Shown here: piece by piece, positions 34,192-43,494 of the stretch | How the letters are laid out: each line of letters opens with the position of its first letter | How positions within the stretch are numbered: position 1 is the first letter of the stretch | Source: Acidimicrobilacustris europaeus | Lineage (GTDB): Bacteria > Actinomycetota > Acidimicrobiia > Acidimicrobiales > Acidimicrobilacustridaceae | Reading direction: 5' to 3' | NCBI GenBank assembly: GCA_965194515.1 | Contig: OZ239146.1 | Coordinates: 1,178,001-1,242,000 of the forward strand | Length of the DNA stretch: 64,000 nucleotides | Program-made: the position numbers and the translations under genes | The notes under the pieces: model-generated | What the model saw: the letters and a program-made list of their open reading frames with translations, nothing else | Database searches by the model: none | Told to the model about the DNA's origin: nothing

Positions 34192-35125
34192 GGACGACTC
34201 CGACTAACTCGCTCACAGACCGAACCCCATGCCCGGAACACCATTCTTGAATCTCGCCCTGCACGCGAGCGACGCTTCGAGGATCAGCGAACGAAGCAGT
34301 ACCGACTTGGATCGCGCTTGCACCAGCCATCATCAACTCGATCGCGTCGACACCACGCGCGACTCCGCCGACACCAATGATCGGAATCTCGGGATGCGCC
34401 GCGTAGACATCGTGCACCGCGCGCACTGCGACGGGGTGAATCGCTGGTCCGGAGAGTCCGCCTCCGCCACCACCGAGTCGGTAGGTGCGCGTTTCGGGAT
34501 CGATCGCCATGCCAAGGACTGTGTTCACCAAAGTGACGGCGTCGGCACCAGCTTCATGTGCTGCTTTCGCGATTGACGCCAGATCGGACACGTTGGGGCT
34601 GAGCTTCGCCCACATTGGACGTCCGCATACCGACGAAGCTTGAATCGCTTCGGCAGTTGTGTGCGGCGCGTGGGCAAACATCCGATTGCGATCGTGGTGA
34701 TTCGGGCATGACACGTTGACTTCGACTGCAACAACTTCAGGTGGAGCGTCGCGCAGCATCTCTGCAGCACGCGCGTAGTCGTCAATTGTCGAGCCCCAGA
34801 TACTCGCAACGACAGTGGCGCCGGTGGCAATCACCGCAGGGAGCTCTTCTTCGAGCCATTTGCGAACGCCAGGACCTTGGAGTCCGACGCTGTTGAGCAT
34901 GCCGGCAGGAGTTTCGTGAACACGCGGCGCAGCATTTCCCGCCCACGGTTCGGGGTAGAGCGACTTCACTACGACTGCACCCAGCGAGGAAAGGTCGACA
35001 TAGGCGCTGAGCTCGTCGCCGTGACCAGCGGTACCGGATGCCGTCATCACTGGAGCGCGCAACGTGAGTGAACCCACGGTGGTCGTGAGATCTACCGATG
35101 CTCCGGAACGACGGCGGCCGGCCAT
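34181..35125 (-). CDS. pyrD: dihydroorotate dehydrogenase, class 1B-like
   Basis: Oxidises dihydroorotate to orotate with FMN. The 314-residue protein is the soluble class 1 type: the catalytic base is a cysteine in VNVSCPNHH (about 137-145), and no membrane-associated N-terminal helices as in class 2 are seen. It resembles PyrDB, which normally works with the electron-transfer subunit PyrK; no pyrK is present in this operon. The start overlaps the carB stop as TAATG. The first 10 residues are arginine-rich and may be poorly conserved. Confidence 0.94.
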   Translation of the reverse strand: MAGRRRSGASVDLTTTVGSLTLRAPVMTASGTAGHGDELSAYVDLSSLGAVVVKSLYPEPWAGNAAPRVHETPAGMLNSVGLQGPGVRKWLEEELPAVIATGATVVASIWGSTIDDYARAAEMLRDAPPEVVAVEVNVSCPNHHDRNRMFAHAPHTTAEAIQASSVCGRPMWAKLSPNVSDLASIAKAAHEAGADAVTLVNTVLGMAIDPETRTYRLGGGGGGLSGPAIHPVAVRAVHDVYAAHPEIPIIGVGGVARGVDAIELMMAGASAIQVGTASFADPRSVARVQGEIQEWCSGHGVRSVSELVGVVHAR

Positions 35126-38100
35126 TAGGAGGCTCCCCCGCGACGAACTCCCTGGTGATATTCCTGCAAGGGGCGGACCTCGAGCGGATGTTCAGCCCGG
35201 TCGGCCATTCCGTTCACTGCGGCAAGACCTGCAGCCCCAGTGGTGAGCAAGGGAATGTTGTGCTTTCCGGCAGCAGCGCGGATATGTGCGCCATCAGCGC
35301 GTGGACCTCGACCTCGCGGCGAATTGACGACGAGGACAACCTCGCCGCTTTCGATGAGATCGACTGCATCTTGACCGTCGGGCTCGCCGATCTTTGCAAC
35401 CACCGTCGCGACGTCGATGCCGTTACGTGTCAGATGCTCGGCGGTGCCGGAGGTCGCAGCAATTGAGAATCCGAGTTCGCGGAATCGTTGTGCCGTCTTC
35501 ACGCCGACTTCCTTGTCGCGATCAGCAAGCGATAGGAACACTGTTCCTGATGTTGGAAGGTTTGTACCGGCAGCAAGCTGGCTTTTGGCGAAGGCGAGTC
35601 CGAAGGTGAGGTCGATTCCCATGACCTCACCAGTAGAACGCATTTCCGGGCCAAGCAACGCGTCGGCTTCGGGGAAGCGACTGAATGGCAGCACAGCTTC
35701 TTTGACAGCGATGTGATCGCCCTGCACTGGTTCAGACAACAATCCCTCGGCGCGCAGTTCGGTGAGCGTCGCACCGAGCATCACGCGGGCAGCGACCTTG
35801 GCCAACGGGACACCGGTGGCTTTTGCCACGAATGGAACGGTGCGGCTCGCACGCGGATTGGCCTCGATCACAAACACCTGGCCGCTCTTTACTGCGTACT
35901 GGACGTTGAGCAATCCGATGACTCCAAGAGCGTCGGCAATTCGACGGCTGTAGTCAACCAACACCGCCATGGTTTCAGCAGACAGCGAATACGGCGGGAT
36001 GACACACGCAGAGTCGCCCGAGTGCACGCCGGCCTCTTCGACATGTTCCATGATCCCACCGATGACGAAATCGCCATTGGCATCGCGAATGGAATCAACG
36101 TCGACCTCGGTGGCGTCTTCAAGGAAGCGATCTACAAGCACTGGTCGTTCAGCCGAGAGTCCGCCTTCTTTACCGAGGCTTCCGAACGTCGCGAGCTGCG
36201 CCATTGCAACCCGAAGACCTTCATCGTCGTAGACAATTTCCATTGCCCGGCCGCCGAGGACGTAACTCGGACGAACAAGAACCGGGTAACTGATTCGTGA
36301 AGTGATTGCCAGGGCTGCGTCGATATCGACAGCAGTGCCACCAGCCGGCTGCGGAATCTCGAGCCGCGCACAGAGTGCGTTCCAGAGTTCGCGATCCTCG
36401 GCCGCGTCGATCGATGCCGGCGATGTGCCGGCGATGAGCTCAACAGGAAGCGTGTTCGACAACTTGAGCGGAGTTTGGCCACCGAGCGACACAATGACAC
36501 CCACCGGCTTTTCCGCCTCGATGACGTTCATGACGTCTTCATGGGTGAGCGGTTCAAAGTACAAACGGTCACTGGTGTCGTAATCGGTCGAGACGGTTTC
36601 CGGATTGCAATTCACCATGATCGTTTCGAACCCGGCTTCGCGAAGTGCAAATGATGCGTGCACGCAGCAGTAATCGAATTCAATGCCCTGTCCGATTCGG
36701 TTCGGTCCCGACCCGAGGATGATGACCTTCTTACGATCGGACGGTGCGACTTCGTCGGTGTCTTCCCATGTCGAGTAGTGATACGGCGTTTTCGCATCGA
36801 ACTCAGCGGCACATGTATCGACGGTTTTGTACGTAGGAAGGACTCCCAGCTCTATTCGACGCGAACGAACCTCGTCGTCGGTGCGTCCCCACAACCATGC
36901 AAGTTGGGCGTCGGAGAAGCCCAACCGCTTCGCACGCTTCCAGCCTGCACGAGTTAAATCATGGAAACCGACTTCAGCGAGGTGAGCACGCTCTTCGGTG
37001 ATCGCAGACATCTGGTCGAGGAACCAAGGATCGACCTTGGTGGCCGCGTAAACCTCTTCGATCGATTTACCTCGACGCAGTACGGCTTCGAGTTGGAAGA
37101 TTCGTTCTGGAGTTCCGATGCACGCCTGAGCGAGGAGTTCGTCGACCGTCATGTCGTCGTAGGCCGCTTCGCCTGGATCGCAGTTGAGTCCAAGTCGTCC
37201 TTGCTCGAGGGATCGGAGTCCCTTTTGTAGCGATTCAGGGAACGTGCGTCCGATCGCCATGACCTCGCCAACCGACTGCATCTGCGTTCCCAGAACACCG
37301 CTCGTTCCTGGGAACTTTTCGAACGCCCATCGCGGAATTTTGGTGACGACGTAGTCAATGGTGGGCTCGAACGAGGCCGGCGTCATCTTGGTGATGTCGT
37401 TCGGAATTTCATCGAGTGTGTACCCAACGGCGAGCCGCGCTGCGATCTTTGCGATCGGGAAACCTGTGGCCTTCGATGCGAGCGCCGACGAACGCGACAC
37501 CCGAGGATTCATTTCGATCACGACCATGTCGCCGTTCACCGGATTCACAGCGAACTGAACGTTGGAGCCACCCGTTTCGACGCCTACTCGGCGCATGACA
37601 GCAAACGCTGCGTCACGCATGAGTTGATATTCGTAATCGGAAAGCGTCTGTGCCGGAGCGACGGTGATGGAATCGCCGGTGTGTACGCCCATGGGATCGA
37701 CATTCTCGATCGAGCAAACGATCACACAGTTGTCAGCGTGATCTCGCATGACCTCAAGTTCGTATTCCTTCCAACCAGCGATGGAGGTCTCGATCAGAAT
37801 TTCAGAAATAGGGCTGGACTCAAGTCCGTAGGCCGCTACTTTTTCGAACTCTTCCATGGTCGAAGCAATTCCGGTGCCGCGACCACCGAGGATGTAGGCG
37901 GGTCGGATCACGCAAGGGAGACCAATTGATCCGACAACATTCATGGCTTCTTCAAATGTGTGCGCTGTTGCTGATTTCGGCGTCGCCAAACCAATTTCGG
38001 CCATTGCCTGCTTGAACAGCTCGCGATCTTCCGCGGTTGCGATTGCGAGCGCATCGGCGCCGATCATTTCGACGTTGTACTGCGCAAGCACTCCGGCTTC

Positions 38101-38409
38101 TTCGAGCGCCATCGCGAGATTGAGTGCCGTTTGTCCACCGAGCGTGGGCAGCAACGCGTCGGGTCGCTCTCGTTCGATGATCCGCGTAAGTACTTCGAGA
38201 TCGAGGGGTTCGATGTAGGTGGCGTCGGCAAAGTCGGGATCGGTCATGATTGTCGCCGGGTTCGAGTTGGCGAGTACGACTCGGTAGCCCTCTTGGCGAA
38301 GGATCCGACACGCTTGGGTGCCCGAGTAGTCGAATTCACACGCCTGACCGATGACGATCGGGCCCGAGCCAATCAACAGGATGGTTTCGATGTCAGTACG
38401 GCGAGGCAT
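35125..38409 (-). CDS. carB: carbamoyl-phosphate synthase large chain
   Basis: Makes carbamoyl phosphate for both pyrimidine and arginine synthesis. The 1094 residues show the two duplicated ATP-grasp halves (GSGPIVIGQACEFDYSG near 14-30 and GSGPNRIGQGIEFDYC in the second half). The C-terminal MGS-like allosteric domain spans about 955-1094, where UMP or ornithine acts in other bacteria. The length is slightly above the usual 1070, mostly in the C-terminus. It overlaps carA and pyrD by one base (TAATG). Confidence 0.98.
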   Translation of the reverse strand: MPRRTDIETILLIGSGPIVIGQACEFDYSGTQACRILRQEGYRVVLANSNPATIMTDPDFADATYIEPLDLEVLTRIIERERPDALLPTLGGQTALNLAMALEEAGVLAQYNVEMIGADALAIATAEDRELFKQAMAEIGLATPKSATAHTFEEAMNVVGSIGLPCVIRPAYILGGRGTGIASTMEEFEKVAAYGLESSPISEILIETSIAGWKEYELEVMRDHADNCVIVCSIENVDPMGVHTGDSITVAPAQTLSDYEYQLMRDAAFAVMRRVGVETGGSNVQFAVNPVNGDMVVIEMNPRVSRSSALASKATGFPIAKIAARLAVGYTLDEIPNDITKMTPASFEPTIDYVVTKIPRWAFEKFPGTSGVLGTQMQSVGEVMAIGRTFPESLQKGLRSLEQGRLGLNCDPGEAAYDDMTVDELLAQACIGTPERIFQLEAVLRRGKSIEEVYAATKVDPWFLDQMSAITEERAHLAEVGFHDLTRAGWKRAKRLGFSDAQLAWLWGRTDDEVRSRRIELGVLPTYKTVDTCAAEFDAKTPYHYSTWEDTDEVAPSDRKKVIILGSGPNRIGQGIEFDYCCVHASFALREAGFETIMVNCNPETVSTDYDTSDRLYFEPLTHEDVMNVIEAEKPVGVIVSLGGQTPLKLSNTLPVELIAGTSPASIDAAEDRELWNALCARLEIPQPAGGTAVDIDAALAITSRISYPVLVRPSYVLGGRAMEIVYDDEGLRVAMAQLATFGSLGKEGGLSAERPVLVDRFLEDATEVDVDSIRDANGDFVIGGIMEHVEEAGVHSGDSACVIPPYSLSAETMAVLVDYSRRIADALGVIGLLNVQYAVKSGQVFVIEANPRASRTVPFVAKATGVPLAKVAARVMLGATLTELRAEGLLSEPVQGDHIAVKEAVLPFSRFPEADALLGPEMRSTGEVMGIDLTFGLAFAKSQLAAGTNLPTSGTVFLSLADRDKEVGVKTAQRFRELGFSIAATSGTAEHLTRNGIDVATVVAKIGEPDGQDAVDLIESGEVVLVVNSPRGRGPRADGAHIRAAAGKHNIPLLTTGAAGLAAVNGMADRAEHPLEVRPLQEYHQGVRRGGAS

Positions 38410-39521
38410 TAGTTGGTTCCCTTCACGGAATCCATGAGTTCATCGAACATGGTGAACAAGTACGCAGCATCGTGCGGACCCGGCCCCGCTTCGGGGTGGT
38501 ACTGCACACTGAAGGCAGGCATATCGAGGCTGCGAAGACCTTCGACCACGCCATCATTGAGATTTCGATGCGTGACTTCAACCTTCGGCCCGATCGAACC
38601 GTCGTCGACGGCATAGTTGTGGTTCTGACTCGTGATCTCGACCGTTCCGGTTTCGAGGCGACAGACGGGATGGTTGCCACCGTGATGGCCGAACGGGAGT
38701 TTGTAGGTGTCGGCGCCAAGCGCAGTTGCCAACAACTGGTGACCGAGACAGATGCCAAAGATCGGAACCTCACCGAGTAATCCGTCGATGACTTGGGGGG
38801 CGCCAACCACCGCTGCGGGATCACCAGGGCCATTCGAAAGAAACACGCCATCGGGATTGCGGGCGAGGACCTCGGACGCTGGTGTGTCGGCAGGAACGAC
38901 TTCGACCGTCGCAATGCCTGAGAGATGACGAAGGATTGTGGTCTTGATGCCAAAGTCGTAGGCCACGACTCGCTTAGGAATTCGACCACCGGTGCCGGTG
39001 AAAGCGAACTCGTACGGCGATGCGCAGGTCACCAAGCCGACAAGATCGACGCCACTCGTTCCGCGCTCGGCCTTCGCCGCTGCAAGCAGCGCTGACTCAG
39101 ATGCGGTGCCAAACGCACCGGGCATCGCACCGAGGTCTCGGATGTGACGAGTAAGGCGACGCGTGTCGATACCCGCAATCCCGGGTACGCCGGCGTTCTG
39201 GAGGAACGATTCGAGATCGCCTTCGGCGCGCCAGTTGCTGCGACGGCGAGCCATGTCGCGAATGATGATTCCGCGAGTGAAGGGTCGACGAGATTCATCG
39301 TCGAATGAAGTAACGCCGTAGTTGCCGATATGCGGATAGGTGAACGTAATGAGCTGTCCGGCATAAGAGGGGTCGGTGATGATCTCTTGATAGCCCGTAA
39401 GTGCCGTGTTGAAGACAACCTCACCTGACGTAATGCCATCGTCGCGTCGAGCGCCTATCGCTTCACCTTCGAACACCGTGCCGTCGGCAAGAACCAACAG
39501 CGCTTCTTCGATACCACTCAT
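38409..39521 (-). CDS. carA: carbamoyl-phosphate synthase small chain
   Basis: Glutaminase subunit delivering ammonia to CarB. From ATG 39521 the 370 residues have the N-terminal CarA-specific domain (ALLVLADGTVFEGEAIG) and a class I glutamine amidotransferase domain. The nucleophile lies in GICLGHQLLA and the catalytic His/Glu pair in YHPEAGPGPHD. The start gives an ATGA overlap with pyrC. Confidence 0.98.
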   Translation of the reverse strand: MSGIEEALLVLADGTVFEGEAIGARRDDGITSGEVVFNTALTGYQEIITDPSYAGQLITFTYPHIGNYGVTSFDDESRRPFTRGIIIRDMARRRSNWRAEGDLESFLQNAGVPGIAGIDTRRLTRHIRDLGAMPGAFGTASESALLAAAKAERGTSGVDLVGLVTCASPYEFAFTGTGGRIPKRVVAYDFGIKTTILRHLSGIATVEVVPADTPASEVLARNPDGVFLSNGPGDPAAVVGAPQVIDGLLGEVPIFGICLGHQLLATALGADTYKLPFGHHGGNHPVCRLETGTVEITSQNHNYAVDDGSIGPKVEVTHRNLNDGVVEGLRSLDMPAFSVQYHPEAGPGPHDAAYLFTMFDELMDSVKGTN

Positions 39522-40885
39522 CGTTGTGCCTCTCCGTCGAACACAGTCGGGACGCCACACAGAAGCGTGTAGCGGACCTTGCCGCGCACGACGCGCCCTG
39601 CATAGGGCGTGTTGTCGGATTTACTTGCAAGTGCCGCTGGGTCGACGGTCCATTCGAGCGCCGGATCGAAGATCACGAGATGCGCTGGAGCATCGACTTC
39701 GATCGTTCGGCCATGAATGTCGTCGATGCGCGCGATCGCCGCTGGATTCCAGGACATCTTCGCCATGAACTCGGTCAACGTGAGAATTCCGGGTTCGACT
39801 AACTCGGTGATTCCGAGCGCAAGGGCAGTTTCAAGCCCGAGCATTCCGCACGGAGCGTGATCAAACGGGGCTTCTTTGACATCGGCGGTGTGCGGAGCGT
39901 GATCGGTAGCGATGGCGTCGATTGTGCCGTCGGCAAGACCGGCCTTTACGGCTGCGACATCTTCTGCGCTGCGCAGAGGAGGATTCACTTTGAACACCGG
40001 GTCGTACGACGCGACTTCAGCATGAGTGAGCGTGAAGTGATGTGGAGTTGCTTCCGCTGTGACGTTGAGGCCACGTGCCTTTGCATCGCGCACTAACGCG
40101 ACTGCCCCAGCGGTGGACAGATGTTGAAAGTGCACTGCCATTCCGGTGAGCCGTGAAAGTGCAATGTCGCGAAAGACCATGAGTTCTTCGGCTTCGGCAG
40201 GAATACCGGGAATACCGAGACGGCTTGACCACTCGCCTTCGTGCATGTGCCCGCCATGGCTGAGGGCCTCGACCTCGCAGTGCTGAGCGAGCACAACAGG
40301 CTCAGGCAAACCTGACGCGTATTCGAGTGCCCGACGCATGAGGCGGTCGTCCTGCACGCCGCACCCATCGTCGGTGAAGATGCGGACACCAGCTGCAGCC
40401 AGTTCGGCCATGGGCGACAGCGCATCGCCTTCGCGGCCGATCGTGATGGAGCCTGAGGATCGAACGTCGCACAGGCCCGCAGCGATTCCAGCGTCGAGAA
40501 CCTGGCGAACAACCGCAACCGAATCAATGGTCGGTTCGGTGTTCGGCATGGCAACGATTGCGGTGTAGCCACCGAGTGCCGCAGCGCGACTACCAGTTTC
40601 AATCGTTTCGGCTTCTTCGCGACCCGGTTCGCGCAGGTGGGTATGGATGTCGACGAACCCGGGAGCGACCACGCATCCGGTGGCGTCGATGACCGGGGCA
40701 TCGGCCAGACCAAGAGCGTTGAGATCAAGTGCGGTTCCGACTGCAGCGATTGTTCCGTCGGGTCGAACTGCAACATCGGCGATTCGTTCACCGGTGCGGT
40801 CGACGATACGACCGCCAGTGATGATCCATCCTGCTGACTCGGACACTGTTGCCTTTCGATCGGTTGCGTTCAGGGGTTCAGGCAT
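39518..40885 (-). CDS. pyrC: dihydroorotase
   Basis: Cyclises carbamoyl aspartate to dihydroorotate. The 455-residue amidohydrolase is of the long type I-like bacterial class, with the zinc motif DIHTHLREPG (about 80-89) and the active-site aspartate in TDHAPHT. The first 18 residues are poorly conserved, so a start slightly downstream is possible. The start overlaps pyrB by 8 bases. Confidence 0.96.
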   Translation of the reverse strand: MPEPLNATDRKATVSESAGWIITGGRIVDRTGERIADVAVRPDGTIAAVGTALDLNALGLADAPVIDATGCVVAPGFVDIHTHLREPGREEAETIETGSRAAALGGYTAIVAMPNTEPTIDSVAVVRQVLDAGIAAGLCDVRSSGSITIGREGDALSPMAELAAAGVRIFTDDGCGVQDDRLMRRALEYASGLPEPVVLAQHCEVEALSHGGHMHEGEWSSRLGIPGIPAEAEELMVFRDIALSRLTGMAVHFQHLSTAGAVALVRDAKARGLNVTAEATPHHFTLTHAEVASYDPVFKVNPPLRSAEDVAAVKAGLADGTIDAIATDHAPHTADVKEAPFDHAPCGMLGLETALALGITELVEPGILTLTEFMAKMSWNPAAIARIDDIHGRTIEVDAPAHLVIFDPALEWTVDPAALASKSDNTPYAGRVVRGKVRYTLLCGVPTVFDGEAQR

Positions 40886-41858
40886 CGGCTTCGCCTCCCC
40901 ATGTAGTTCCGCTTCCGAGAAGCAGGAACAAGACCGCCATCCGAACGGCTACGCCGTTGCGGACCTGATCGACGATCACGGTGTTGGGGTGGTCGGCGAC
41001 CGCGGCGTCGATTTCCACGCCACGGTTCATGGGGCCGGGATGCATGATCAGCGCGTGGTCAGGGAGCAACTCGGCACGCTTTTCATTGAGACCGAACCTG
41101 TTGCTGTATTCGCGAATGCTGGGGATGAGAGCTTCGGTCATACGTTCGCGTTGCATACGCAGCAAGTAACAGACATCGACAGTCGGCAACACCGCATCGA
41201 TATCGGTGCTGATTTTGACTGGCCAGCCTTCAAGGCTGGGTGGCAGCAGTGTTGGGGGTGCGATAAGCGTGACGTCGGCACCGAGAGCGGTCAATGCCGC
41301 AACGTTGCTGCGCGCAACTCGCGAGTGGCGAATGTCGCCGACAATCGCGATGTGCTTGCCAGCGACGTCGCCAAGGCGTTGGCGGATTGTGTAGCAATCC
41401 AGCAATGCCTGTGTGGGGTGTTCGTGCCAACCATCGCCAGCATTGATCACTGCACTGGTCGCCCACTGCGCTACTTGGCGAGGAACGCCCGCCGATGCGT
41501 GCCGGACAACAATCGCGTCGACGCCCATTGCTTCGATGGTTTCGATGGTGTCTCGCAGCGATTCGCCCTTCTTGACCGAAGAAGTACTGACGCTGAAGTT
41601 CATGGTGTCGGCCGAGAGTCGCTTCGCTGCAGTTTCAAAGCTAAGTCGGGTGCGGGTTGAGTCTTCGAAGAAGAGCGACACCACCGTGCGACCGCGAAGT
41701 GCGGGCACCTTGGGAATGGTTCGTTCGCTGACTTCGACGAAGGAATCAGTGAGCGTCATAACTTCGTTGATGCCCGCTGCGACGTCGGGGCCAAGGTCGG
41801 CGATTGCAAGAAGGTTGCGCATGCTGCCGTGTCGGGGGTTTGTGACTGGTCGGCTCAC
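40878..41858 (-). CDS. pyrB: aspartate carbamoyltransferase catalytic chain
   Basis: Commits carbamoyl phosphate to pyrimidines by joining it to aspartate. From GTG 41858 the 326-residue chain has FFEDSTRTRLSFE (carbamoyl phosphate loop), HEHPTQALLD and HPGPMNRGVEI. No regulatory chain PyrI is present, as in other Gram-positive bacteria. The start overlaps the pyrR stop as GTGA. Confidence 0.97.
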   Translation of the reverse strand: MSRPVTNPRHGSMRNLLAIADLGPDVAAGINEVMTLTDSFVEVSERTIPKVPALRGRTVVSLFFEDSTRTRLSFETAAKRLSADTMNFSVSTSSVKKGESLRDTIETIEAMGVDAIVVRHASAGVPRQVAQWATSAVINAGDGWHEHPTQALLDCYTIRQRLGDVAGKHIAIVGDIRHSRVARSNVAALTALGADVTLIAPPTLLPPSLEGWPVKISTDIDAVLPTVDVCYLLRMQRERMTEALIPSIREYSNRFGLNEKRAELLPDHALIMHPGPMNRGVEIDAAVADHPNTVIVDQVRNGVAVRMAVLFLLLGSGTTWGGEADA

Positions 41859-42355
41859 TTGACCATCTCCCCGAGGTCGACCCCGTCGGAGGTGACGTCG
41901 ACTGCTTCGTCGCGCCGCGTGGGGAGATTTTTGCCAACGAAGTCCGGCCGGATCGGAAGTTCTCGGTGACCGCGGTCGACCATCACGGCAAGCTGCACTG
42001 CTCGGGCTCGGCCGTAGTCGGAGAGCGCATCGAGAGCGGCGCGAATCGTGCGCCCGGTGAAGAGCACATCGTCGACCAACACCACCGTGCGGCCATCGAG
42101 GTCGCACGGAATGTCGGTGACGGTTTCCGGCAGTACCGGGCGAAGGCCAATGTCGTCTCGATAGAAGGCGACGTCGAGGCATCCGAGGGGCACCTCAGAG
42201 CCATCGATGAGTTCGAGCGCTTGACACAACCGGGCCGCCAGGGGGACTCCCCCAGTCTGCAGACCGATCACGACAACATCGTCGAGTCCTTGGTTGCGCT
42301 CGATGATTTCGTGAGCCATGCGCTTGGTAGCTCGCTGCATGTCATCAGCGCTCAT
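41855..42355 (-). CDS. pyrR: PyrR pyrimidine operon regulator / uracil phosphoribosyltransferase
   Basis: RNA-binding regulator that senses UMP/UTP and binds the pyr leader; many PyrR proteins are also uracil phosphoribosyltransferases. From ATG 42355 the 166 residues show the PRTase core with the PRPP-binding loop VVLVDDVLFTGRTIRAA and the N-terminal MQRATKRMAHEIIERN. An upstream extension would be encoded by the terminator hairpin at 42374-42397, so I reject it. It is the first gene of the pyrimidine operon, directly after its presumed RNA target. Confidence 0.96.
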   Translation of the reverse strand: MSADDMQRATKRMAHEIIERNQGLDDVVVIGLQTGGVPLAARLCQALELIDGSEVPLGCLDVAFYRDDIGLRPVLPETVTDIPCDLDGRTVVLVDDVLFTGRTIRAALDALSDYGRARAVQLAVMVDRGHRELPIRPDFVGKNLPTRRDEAVDVTSDGVDLGEMVK

Positions 42356-42373
42356 GACCCGGGTCCGGGCAAC

Positions 42374-42397
42374 AAAAACGCCCCCATATGGGGGCGT
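42374..42397 (-). terminator. intrinsic terminator in the pyr leader
   Basis: On the minus strand a perfect palindrome CGCCCCCATATGGGGGCG is followed at once by TTTTT. It lies 18 bases upstream of the pyrR ATG and downstream of the PyrR-binding motif. Its place between promoter and first gene marks it as a conditional attenuator and not an operon end. Confidence 0.85.
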
Positions 42398-42446
42398 CAA
42401 GCGTCGTTCGCGTTCAGCCACGTTCGTGGTCCTTCCTGTCCGTTCG

Positions 42447-42458
42447 GGCCTCACGGGA
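42447..42458 (-). promoter_or_regulatory. PyrR-binding anti-antiterminator motif
   Basis: The minus strand reads GGTCCCGTGAGGCC here, against the PyrR-binding consensus ARUCCNGNGAGGYU known from Bacillus, so nearly every fixed position matches. GGG and CCC flank the motif and close the stem. GTGAAGCG just upstream (42461-42468) can pair with CGCTTGAC at the base of the terminator (42396-42403), seven of eight bases, as a possible antiterminator. Confidence 0.75.
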
Positions 42459-42480
42459 CCCGCTTCACGGTCAGGGAGAG

Positions 42481-42486
42481 AGTATA
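42481..42486 (-). promoter_or_regulatory. -10 element of the pyr operon promoter
   Basis: TATACT on the minus strand, five of six to consensus, would start transcription near 42474 and give a leader of about 118 bases carrying the PyrR motif and terminator. It overlaps the end of nusB (stop at 42494). No good -35 hexamer was found at 16-18 bases. Confidence 0.5.
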
Positions 42487-42493
42487 TCGCGAG

Positions 42494-42901
42494 TTAGCGA
42501 ACCGCGCCTGCGACTGCTGAGAGCACGCCATTTACATAGCGACTGCTGTCATCGGTGCTGTAGGACTTGGCCAGTTCGACCGCTTCGGAGATCACCACAG
42601 CAGTTGGAACATCGGGCCGATGCATGAGCTCGTACGTAGCCAAACGGAGGATCGCTCGGTCGAGGGCCGGCATTCGATCGACGTCCCAATTGCGCGCATG
42701 GGAAGCGATCACTGCGTCGAGGTCGTCCTGGTTCTCCCCCACCCCAACCACGAGCTGAGCAGCGAACTCGTCGGGGCCCACGGGCAACGATGCGAGAACG
42801 TCGGCGATGGCGTCGCCCTTCATCTCGGTTTCGTAGAGAAGGTGAAACGCGCGCTCGCGGGCATCGTGTCGATTGGTTGCGTTACCGAGGTCGTCGCTCA
42901 C
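42494..42901 (-). CDS. nusB: transcription antitermination factor NusB
   Basis: Binds boxA RNA with ribosomal protein S10 in rRNA antitermination. The 135-residue all-helical product has RERAFHLLYETEM near the N-terminus and the C-terminal VISEAVELAKSYSTDDSSRYVNG typical of NusB. GTG 42901 overlaps the efp stop as GTGA. A boxA site occurs at the left edge of this window. Confidence 0.97.
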   Translation of the reverse strand: MSDDLGNATNRHDARERAFHLLYETEMKGDAIADVLASLPVGPDEFAAQLVVGVGENQDDLDAVIASHARNWDVDRMPALDRAILRLATYELMHRPDVPTAVVISEAVELAKSYSTDDSSRYVNGVLSAVAGAVR

Positions 42902-43461
42902 GCCCGGGTCAGGTATTCGCCGGTACGGGTATCGACCTTGACGCGATCGTTGGGTTCGACGAACAGCGGGACCTGAATCACAAGGCCAGTTTCAAGCGTT
43001 GCAGGCTTGCGAGCACCTGAAACGCGATCACCTTGAATGCCGGGCTCAGTCTCGGCGATGTTGAGCTCGACGGCCGCAGGCAGTTCCACCCCAACGATTT
43101 CGTCGCCGTACATTTTGAGCACCGCTTCGCCGTTCTCCACGAGATAGTTCGAGGCGTCGCCGAGCGATGCCGGGCCCACGTTGAGCTGGTCGTAGGTGGA
43201 GTTGTCCATGAAGACGTAGTCGTCGGCTGAGCGGTAGAGGAACTGCATCTCTCGCTTGTCGATCATTGCCCGCTCGACCTTTTCGCCGGCGCGGAAGGTG
43301 CGTTCGACCACCGCTCCGTTGCGGGCATTCTTGAGCGTGGTGCGCACGAATGCGCCGCCCTTGCCCGGCTTCACATGCTGGAACTCGACGATTTCGAACA
43401 ACACGCCTTCGATGTCGAGGGCCATCCCGTTCTTGATGTCGTTGGTGGTGATGGTGGGCAT
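42898..43461 (-). CDS. efp: translation elongation factor P
   Basis: Relieves ribosome stalling at consecutive prolines; this matters here because several products, such as mltG and infC, are proline-rich. The 187 residues have the N-terminal KOW-like domain with HVKPGKGGAFVR, where the lysine in the PGKG loop is the position modified in other species. Two OB domains follow. It is 33 bases downstream of the pepP-like gene. Confidence 0.98.
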   Translation of the reverse strand: MPTITTNDIKNGMALDIEGVLFEIVEFQHVKPGKGGAFVRTTLKNARNGAVVERTFRAGEKVERAMIDKREMQFLYRSADDYVFMDNSTYDQLNVGPASLGDASNYLVENGEAVLKMYGDEIVGVELPAAVELNIAETEPGIQGDRVSGARKPATLETGLVIQVPLFVEPNDRVKVDTRTGEYLTRA

Positions 43462-43494
43462 GAGGGCCTTCCTGATCCGAGACCGTGACGTGGG

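Noticed and set aside
41855..42454. Longer pyrR starting at 42454
   Set aside because: The added residues would be encoded by the intrinsic terminator hairpin and PyrR-binding leader; family alignment supports ATG 42355.
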